Source: Planctomycetota bacterium (GTDB lineage Bacteria > Planctomycetota > Phycisphaerae > Sedimentisphaerales > Anaerohalosphaeraceae). From it: a stretch of 9,517 nucleotides of DNA. Position numbers and translations under genes: made by a program. Numbering within the stretch: the stretch's first letter is position 1; each line of letters opens with the position of its first letter. This document shows, one piece after another, positions 4,501 through 9,517 of this stretch. The stretch is taken from positions 1-9,517 of the forward strand of contig JAGHBX010000560.1 of the NCBI GenBank assembly GCA_021160785.1. Reading direction: 5' to 3'. The notes beneath the pieces were generated by a model that ran no database searches, was not told the DNA's origin, and saw nothing but the letters and a program-made list of their open reading frames with translations.

Positions 4501-5877
4501 ATGGACCCTTCAATCTTCAAAGCTTACGATATTCGGGGCGTTTACCCGGATCAGTTGGATGAGACGGCGGCCTGGAAGATCGGTCATGGTGCAGCGCAGT
4601 TTTTGCGTTCGCTGCTGCGGGGCTATGAGCGGGGCCAGGCGAACGCTCAGTCGGTATGTGTGGGTTGCGATATGCGGACGCACAGTCCGGCGCTTGTCAA
4701 GGCTCTGACGGAGGGGATGAATTCGGCGGGCGCAAACGTGATTGACATCGGGATGATCGACACGCCTCAGATGTACTTTGCGATCAATCACCTGGGGACT
4801 TGCGGCGGTGTGCAGGTTACGGCGTCGCACAATCAGGCGCAGTACAATGGGTTCAAGATTTCAGGTAAAGAGGCAAGGCCCGTCGGTGCGGATACGGGGT
4901 TGAAGGAAATTAAACATATTGCGATGTCATTGGTGCACACGCGGATCAAGGCGGACGGGCTTGTGGAAAAGTGCGACCTGACGGAAGAATACGCCGAGCA
5001 TGTGCTGAAGTTTCTAAATCCCCGGCTCAAACCGTTGAAGGTGGTGATCGATGCGTCCAACGGGATGGCGGGCAAGGTGGTTCCTGCGATTTTTGCGGAT
5101 CTGCCGATAGAGATGATCGGGTTGAACCTGCGGCATGACGGCAGTTTTGTTCACGATCCGAATCCGCTGGTGGAGGCGAATCTTGCGGGATTGAAAGAGA
5201 TAGTGCTCCGTGAAGAAGCCGATATAGGTATCTGCTTTGACGGGGACGCCGACCGGCTGATGATGGTGGATGAAAAGGCGACGAATGTTACGTGTGATCT
5301 TGCCACGGCGCTGATGGTTCCGTACTTCCTGAGGGACAATCCCGGTTCGGCGGTGGTTTACGATCTGCGCAGCAGCCACGTGGTTCAGGAAGAGATTATC
5401 AAGCACGGGGGGACACCGCGTCGCGAGCGGGTGGGGCACAGCTATATGAAGAAGACGCTGCGCGACAGCCATGCGGTGTTCGGCGGCGAGTTGAGCGGCC
5501 ATTTTTATTATCGGGACAATTATTATGCCGATTCGGGTATGATCACTTTGGTGCATATTCTGAACATTCTCAGTGAATCGGACGAGCCTCTGAGCGAACT
5601 GATCAAGCCGCTGAGGCGCTATGCAGGCAGCGGCGAGATCAATTTTGAAGTTGAGGATAAAATCGGCGCGATGGAGCGGCTGAAGCGCAAGTACAACCAG
5701 GGTCAGATTGACGATCTGGACGGCGTGACGATCCAGTTTCGCCAGTGGTGGTTCAACTGTCGGGCGAGCAATACCGAGCCGCTGTTGAGGCTGAATGTCG
5801 AAGCGCAGGACGAAGATATGCTGCGGGCAAAACTCGATGACCTGAAGGCTTTTCTGGGCGAGCCGGTTGATCATTAG
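4501..5877 (+). CDS. manB: Phosphomannomutase/phosphoglucomutase
   Basis: Cytoplasmic alpha-D-phosphohexomutase that interconverts hexose 1-phosphates and 6-phosphates (mannose and/or glucose), supplying GDP-mannose or UDP-glucose for polysaccharide and cell-envelope synthesis. The protein has 458 residues, the normal length. The phosphoserine loop VTASHNQAQYNGFKISG carries Ser109. The metal-binding loop FDGDADR spans 246-252. The sugar-recognition loop GGELSGHF is at 328-335. The phosphate-binding loop RASNTEPLLR is at 421-430. All four active-site loops are intact. I chose the ATG at 4501 because GGAG lies six bases upstream; a TTG at 4474 in frame would add nine residues but lacks this support. 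The GELSGHF loop is typical of dual-specificity PMM/PGM enzymes, so preference between mannose and glucose cannot be decided. The gene appears monocistronic and converges on recJ. Confidence 0.95.
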   Translation: MDPSIFKAYDIRGVYPDQLDETAAWKIGHGAAQFLRSLLRGYERGQANAQSVCVGCDMRTHSPALVKALTEGMNSAGANVIDIGMIDTPQMYFAINHLGTCGGVQVTASHNQAQYNGFKISGKEARPVGADTGLKEIKHIAMSLVHTRIKADGLVEKCDLTEEYAEHVLKFLNPRLKPLKVVIDASNGMAGKVVPAIFADLPIEMIGLNLRHDGSFVHDPNPLVEANLAGLKEIVLREEADIGICFDGDADRLMMVDEKATNVTCDLATALMVPYFLRDNPGSAVVYDLRSSHVVQEEIIKHGGTPRRERVGHSYMKKTLRDSHAVFGGELSGHFYYRDNYYADSGMITLVHILNILSESDEPLSELIKPLRRYAGSGEINFEVEDKIGAMERLKRKYNQGQIDDLDGVTIQFRQWWFNCRASNTEPLLRLNVEAQDEDMLRAKLDDLKAFLGEPVDH

Positions 5878-6095
5878 GTTGTGCGCGTCCGGCACAAAAA
5901 TTCATAGCTCCATCTATTTAAACCAAAGATCAGCAAATGGTTCAAACATTCTTTCTTGCAACTGAGCATATATCGTTCAGAATGAGCATTTGCGTTAGCC
6001 CTGGCAAGAAGAATTTTTCGCGTCTGCAAGTGAATGACAAAGAAAACAAAAGCCGTGGTTAGACCTCTGAAAGCCCAGACTTCCTTTTGAAACAT
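5874..6095 (-). pseudogene. Internally deleted integrase-core transposase relic
   Basis: A 73-codon frame whose first part, EVWAFRGLTTAFVFFVIHLQ plus TRKILLA, matches the segment around the first catalytic region of integrase-core transposases. It then continues directly with ANANAHSERYMLSCKKECLNHLLIFG, which matches the family block P-N-x-NA-x-(A/S)ER(F/Y)...KEECL that contains the catalytic Glu. The roughly 50-70 residues that should lie between them, including the central catalytic Asp, are missing. Downstream the similarity fades towards the manB stop, and the formal stop overlaps the end of manB. Its size and content mark it as a dead fragment between the convergent manB and recJ genes. 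The start ATG at 6093-6095 is accidental. Confidence 0.75.
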
Positions 6096-6112
6096 ATTAG
6101 CACAAAGAACAA

Positions 6113-7852
6113 TTACTCGAATTGGATGTCGGCGAGTACGAACTGGACGCTGGAGTTTCCGTTGTACGTGTTTATCTGCGGTTCGTATGCTACGTTGAAG
6201 CCGTCGGATTCGAGCAGTTTCTTTTCGAGCTTTCCCATGCCGAAACCTATGCAGCGGACCGAGGCGGTGTTGTCGGTGATGGCGATCTGGAGGTGGTCTC
6301 CTTTTGCCCCGACCCTTCTTGGCGGCGACATCCAGCGAACGCCGCGTGTTGCGAACAGAGGCTTCGGATTGCCCTGGCCCGTCGGCTCCAGCAGTGAAAG
6401 CTCTTTGACCACCGAATGAGACATATCCGAAATGGAACAGACCCTGTCAATATTGAGCTTCGAGACGAGCTTTTCTTCGTCCAGATTCTGCTGAGCGTAC
6501 TCCTCGATCGCCGCGGTGAAACCAGCGATATTGTCTTTTTCAATCTTCAGGCCCGCCGCCATCGCGTGCCCGCCGAAACTGACAAGGTGCTCGCTGCAGG
6601 CCCGGATCGCCGCCAGTATGTCAAACCCCTCGACAGACCTTGCCGAGCCTTGGGCGATGCTGTTGGCGGTACTGATCATAATCGTCGGCCGAAAATATTT
6701 ATCGATTACCCGCGACGCCACAATGCCCACGATCCCGCCGTGCCATTTTTCATCGGCAAGCACAATCGTTTTGTGATCGGGATGGTTCAGGCCGGCGGCG
6801 GTTATCATATCGGCAGCCTGCGAAAAAATCTTTCGCTGATATTGCTGTCTGAGTCTGTTCTGGTCCTTGAGGTACCCGGCGATCTGGGCGCATCGAACCT
6901 CACTGTCGCTGGTCAGCAGTTCCACGGCGAGTCGGGCATGGCCCATGCGTCCTGCGGCGTTGAGCATCGGGGCAAGGCGAAAGGCGACGTGGTAGCTGTC
7001 CATATCCTTGCCGCCAAGATCGGCTGATTCGAGCAGTGCCCTTATCCCCATCAGGTTCGATTCGCCCAGGGTCTTCAGGCCGTAACTGGTCAGCACCCTG
7101 TTTTCGCCCCGCAGGTCCACGACATCGGCAATCGTTCCCATCGCCGCTAATGTCGTGGCGTCGAGAAGGAACCGGCGAAACTCGCTGCTGGTCTGTCCGC
7201 CTGCCTTGTATGTATTGACCAGCGCCCAGGCTAATTTCAGCGCGACCATGGCGCCAGCGCTATCTGGATTGGGATAATCTTCCATGCGCGGGTGCACGAT
7301 GGCTTCGGCCTGCGGCAGGATGTCGGCTGCCTGATGATGGTCGGTGATAATCATATCCATGCCGAGTTCGGCGGCAAGCTCGGCCTGGCTGACCGCCGTG
7401 ATGCCGCAGTCGACGGTTATGATTAGACGCGTGCCGTTTTGAGCCAACTGCCGGATCGCTTCATCGTTAAGGCCGTAACCTTCGTCGAGGCGGTGCGGAA
7501 TATAGTACTCGACCCGCCCGCCCAACATGGTCAGCAGATGCCACAGGATCGTGACACTGGTTATGCCGTCTACATCATAATCGCCGTAAACGGTGATCAG
7601 TTCGCCGTCGGTGAGCCCACGGCGAATTCGTTCGACGGCACGGCCTATTTGCGACAGTCTGTCCGGCTCGATCAGGTCGGTAAGCTTGGGTGAGAGAAAG
7701 GCTCGGGCCTTGTCGGGATCGGCAATATCACGGTTAATCAGTACCTGCGCAAGCACCGGGCTGACTCGAAGCGCCCGCGCCAATCCGGGCGCCCGGTCAT
7801 CGGCGCGGCGAACATGCCATGTTTTCTTCTGCATCCCTGCGGCAATAGCCAT
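6113..7852 (-). CDS. recJ: Single-stranded-DNA-specific 5'-3' exonuclease RecJ
   Basis: RecJ degrades single-stranded DNA 5' to 3' in recombination (RecFOR pathway), base-excision and mismatch repair. The protein has 579 residues, normal for bacterial RecJ. The DHH phosphoesterase domain shows YGDYDVDG (89-96), VDCG (147-150), TDHHQ (170-174) and MGTIADVVDL (238-247). A LNAAGRMGHA block (297-306) follows. The DHHA1 domain carries HGGIVGIVASR (371-381), GSARS (402-406) and GGHAMAAG (427-434). The last 130 residues form the OB-fold, with EPTGQGNPKPLFA. All catalytic Asp/His motifs are intact. The ATG at 7850-7852 is preceded by AGGAAGG at a rather long distance of about 11 bases; Met7 (at 7832-7834) is an alternative start. 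It has its own promoter (7914-7942) and is divergent from transketolase. Confidence 0.97.
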   Translation of the reverse strand: MAIAAGMQKKTWHVRRADDRAPGLARALRVSPVLAQVLINRDIADPDKARAFLSPKLTDLIEPDRLSQIGRAVERIRRGLTDGELITVYGDYDVDGITSVTILWHLLTMLGGRVEYYIPHRLDEGYGLNDEAIRQLAQNGTRLIITVDCGITAVSQAELAAELGMDMIITDHHQAADILPQAEAIVHPRMEDYPNPDSAGAMVALKLAWALVNTYKAGGQTSSEFRRFLLDATTLAAMGTIADVVDLRGENRVLTSYGLKTLGESNLMGIRALLESADLGGKDMDSYHVAFRLAPMLNAAGRMGHARLAVELLTSDSEVRCAQIAGYLKDQNRLRQQYQRKIFSQAADMITAAGLNHPDHKTIVLADEKWHGGIVGIVASRVIDKYFRPTIMISTANSIAQGSARSVEGFDILAAIRACSEHLVSFGGHAMAAGLKIEKDNIAGFTAAIEEYAQQNLDEEKLVSKLNIDRVCSISDMSHSVVKELSLLEPTGQGNPKPLFATRGVRWMSPPRRVGAKGDHLQIAITDNTASVRCIGFGMGKLEKKLLESDGFNVAYEPQINTYNGNSSVQFVLADIQFE

Positions 7853-7913
7853 ACGTTACAAACCCTTCCTCGCTGACTGACAGAGCCCATCTTCCATCAA
7901 GAACATCACTGTG

Positions 7914-7942
7914 ATATTATCTGGCTAACCGCAAACAGTCAA
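7914..7942 (-). promoter_or_regulatory. sigma-70 promoter of recJ
   Basis: On the minus strand, TTGACT (7937-7942), a 17-bp spacer and TAATAT (7914-7919). The start would be near 7907, inside the palindrome ATCAC-T-GTGAT at 7905-7915. The leader is about 55 nt. Confidence 0.7.
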
Positions 7943-8010
7943 CATAAAATCAGACACGATGACCCGTAAGCTGTGTACGTGTTTGGCGACCTCGAAGAAC
8001 CGCTTATCTG

Positions 8011-8045
8011 GGATCGCGGGCGAGACGCCCCCGCTACGCGCCCCC
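8011..8045. repeat. GC-rich intergenic hairpin resembling a dispersed repeat
   Basis: GGGCG-AGA-CGCCC (8018-8030) forms a tight 5-bp hairpin inside the sequence GCGGGCGAGACGCCCCCGCT. From memory, sequences of this kind (GCGGGCGAGACGCCCGC) occur as scattered intergenic repeats in several bacterial phyla. There is only one copy in this window, so repetition cannot be shown here. Confidence 0.4.
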
Positions 8046-8069
8046 GGTATCTTGCCGGCGTAAAAAAGC

Positions 8070-8098
8070 TTGCAAGTTGTTTGCACAGCGGGTATTGT
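8070..8098 (+). promoter_or_regulatory. Putative sigma-70 promoter of transketolase
   Basis: TTGCAA (8070-8075), 17 bp, TATTGT (8093-8098), giving a leader of about 80 nt. A weaker alternative is TTGCAC with TATATT, 19 bp apart, slightly downstream. Confidence 0.4.
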
Positions 8099-8187
8099 GT
8101 GGGCGTATATTCAATGATATCCACAGCCGGCGTGGGACTCGCGGCCGGCGAAGTTTTGCTAACTCCATATTTTACAGGGATTTGATA

Positions 8188-9513
8188 ATGACAGTATCTT
8201 TGAAGACAAAGGGTCTTACCGACATTGATGAGCTTTGCGTGCAGACTATTCGTTTTTTGGCTATGGACGGGGTTCAAAAGGCCAAATCGGGCCATCCGGG
8301 GATGCCGATGGGTATGGCGGCGGCGGCGTATACGCTGTGGATGCGTCACCTTCGTTTCAACCCGCAGAGCCCGAAATGGATAAACCGGGATCGTTTCGTC
8401 CTGTCTGCGGGCCACGGCAGTATGCTGCTGTATTCGCTTCTGCACCTGACCGGATACGATCTGCCGTTGGATGAACTCAAGAGGTTTCGGCAGTGGGGCT
8501 CTTTGACGCCGGGCCATCCCGAATACGGCCAAACGCCCGGCGTGGAAGTTACGACAGGGCCGCTCGGCCAGGGGATCGGCAACGCGGTCGGCATGGCGAT
8601 TGCGGAAAAATACTTAGCCCAGCGATATAACAAGCCCGGCTACGATATCTTCGATTACAACATGTATGTCATCGCCGGCGACGGCTGTCTGCAGGAAGGC
8701 GTTTCCTCGGAAGCGTCAAGTCTGGCGGGGCATCTGGGACTTGACAACCTGATCGTCATTTACGACGACAACTACATCACTATCGACGGCGACACTTCGC
8801 TTTCGTTTACCGAAGACCGCGCCAAACGCTACGAAGCCTACGGATGGCATGTGCAGGTTGTCGGGGGCAACGGCAATGACATGGTCACCTTCGAAGAGGC
8901 TGTTGAAAAGGCAAAGGCCGAGAAGGACCGTCCGAGCCTGATCCAGTTCCGTTCGCATATCGGCTTCGGCAGTCCGCATTTCCAGGACTCTAACACCGCT
9001 CACGGTTCGCCGCTGGGCGAAGATGAGATAAAGCTGATAAAAAAGAATTTCGGCTGGGATCCGGAAAAGACCTTCCATGTGCCCGACGGCGTGCGCCAGC
9101 ACATGGCAAAAGCTGGCGAGGAAGGCGCCAGACTGCAGGAAGCCTATTGTGAAATGTTCAAGAAGTATGCGAGCGCCCATCCGGAACTTGCACAGGAATT
9201 GAAGGATGCCCAGGACAAGAAACTCGGTATCGATATCGACGAACTGTCGCCGAAGTTCGAGGCGGGCGCATCCGTGGCGACCCGCAAGGCCTCCGGGGCG
9301 GTGCTCGATGCGCTCATGCCGAAACTGCCCCTGGTTTTGGGCGGCTCGGCTGACCTGACGCCGTCGAATAATACGAAGTTCAAGGGCGCTGAGGATTTCC
9401 AGAAAGACAACCGTGCGGGCAGATACCTGCACTACGGCGTTCGCGAGCATGCAGGGGCCGCAATCGTTATCTGTATCGGTGTAGGTGATCTAATCGGGAC
9501 TGACGGGATGTAA
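8188..9513 (+). CDS. tkt: Transketolase, truncated or with corrupted 3' end
   Basis: Thiamine-diphosphate enzyme that moves two-carbon units between sugar phosphates in the pentose-phosphate and Calvin-type pathways. The N-terminal TPP-binding domain is complete: SGHPGMPMG (34-42), SAGHGS (73-78), GPLGQGIGNAVG (124-135), and the GDG metal motif in GDGCLQEG (164-171) followed by YDDN. The central domain begins normally with LVLGGSADLTPSNN and reaches the catalytic REHA at about 419-422. From there the protein should continue for some 240 residues. Instead a short tail, ending in IGTDGM, stops with TAA at 9511-9513, so 441 of about 660-690 residues are present. I chose the ATG at 8188, with AGGGA seven bases upstream; family similarity begins there. 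As shown, the product could not be an active transketolase. Either the gene is broken here or the end of this sequence is faulty. Confidence 0.9.
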   Translation: MTVSLKTKGLTDIDELCVQTIRFLAMDGVQKAKSGHPGMPMGMAAAAYTLWMRHLRFNPQSPKWINRDRFVLSAGHGSMLLYSLLHLTGYDLPLDELKRFRQWGSLTPGHPEYGQTPGVEVTTGPLGQGIGNAVGMAIAEKYLAQRYNKPGYDIFDYNMYVIAGDGCLQEGVSSEASSLAGHLGLDNLIVIYDDNYITIDGDTSLSFTEDRAKRYEAYGWHVQVVGGNGNDMVTFEEAVEKAKAEKDRPSLIQFRSHIGFGSPHFQDSNTAHGSPLGEDEIKLIKKNFGWDPEKTFHVPDGVRQHMAKAGEEGARLQEAYCEMFKKYASAHPELAQELKDAQDKKLGIDIDELSPKFEAGASVATRKASGAVLDALMPKLPLVLGGSADLTPSNNTKFKGAEDFQKDNRAGRYLHYGVREHAGAAIVICIGVGDLIGTDGM

Positions 9514-9517
9514 TTGG

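Larger units (their letters stand above)
7853..8187. other. Divergent recJ-tkt intergenic region
   Basis: This 335-bp stretch carries the recJ promoter, a putative tkt promoter and a GC-rich hairpin at 8016-8034. I see no coding sequence in it. A frame from 8077 runs into transketolase but is not a credible extension, as it lacks family similarity. Confidence 0.7.

Noticed and set aside
5014..5895. Long open minus-strand frame opposite manB
   Set aside because: It is the antisense shadow of the well-supported manB gene, with no recognisable motif or ribosome binding site of its own. The same applies to the open frames opposite araC (568-1263), recJ (6416-7027) and tkt (8716-9450).
5879..5897. 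Hairpin TTGTGC-N7-GCACAA right after the manB stop as a terminator
   Set aside because: The 6-bp stem is followed by A residues, not T residues, on the plus strand, so it is not a convincing intrinsic terminator.
8077..8187. Upstream extension of transketolase by 37 residues
   Set aside because: The extension has no family similarity and overlaps the putative promoter; the ATG at 8188 has a good ribosome binding site and begins typical transketolase sequence.
1..9517. CRISPR array, rRNA operon, riboswitch
   Set aside because: No regularly spaced direct repeats, no extended rRNA sequence (only the short 16S-like core in the 39-bp repeats) and no riboswitch core that I recognise in the leaders.

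Overview
The window reads as bacterial chromosome with a sharp split at about 4.2 kb. The left part (1-4170) is accessory DNA: broken insertion sequences, an AraC-type regulator, a complete AbiE toxin-antitoxin (phage-defence) pair and a small membrane-protein ORF. The right part (4233-9517) is housekeeping: a tRNA-Arg gene, a phosphomannomutase/phosphoglucomutase, recJ and a transketolase. Moderate-to-high GC, the arabinose-cupin style of the AraC protein and the type of integrase relics fit a Planctomycetes/Phycisphaerae-like bacterium. That placement is an inference from general resemblance and is weak.

Layout. 1-480 (-): 3' part of a D,D,E transposase that runs off the left edge and has lost its N-terminus. 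499-1413 (+): AraC-family regulator starting directly beside that remnant. 1489-2340 (-) and 2337-2975 (-): abiEii toxin and abiEi antitoxin, overlapping by ATGA. Their promoter (3028-3056) is bracketed by two inverted repeats built from one ATGACAGTATC box. The whole abiE unit lies between two imperfect 39-bp inverted repeats (1421-1459 and 3220-3258). 3358-3386 is a near-consensus promoter pointing right into a two-TM small ORF (3501-3788), whose end reads into an internally deleted ISL3 transposase (about 3770-4117). 4193-4225 is a terminator for the leftward tRNA-Arg(TCG) gene at 4233-4306.

Then follow manB/pgm (4501-5877, +), a second internally deleted integrase relic (5874-6095, -), recJ (6113-7852, -), a 335-bp divergent intergenic region, and transketolase (8188-9513, +). 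The transketolase loses family identity after its catalytic REH motif and stops four bases before the window end.

How the genes fit together. abiEi/abiEii form a two-gene toxin-antitoxin operon that probably represses itself. manB, recJ and tkt are separate transcription units, with recJ and tkt divergent and each carrying a recognisable promoter. The tRNA gene has its 3' end facing the accessory DNA, the usual geometry of a genomic island at a tRNA, but I found no duplicated attachment site inside the window. The most interesting material is the abiE neighbourhood: its operator layout, the flanking inverted repeats and the adjacent small membrane-protein ORF.
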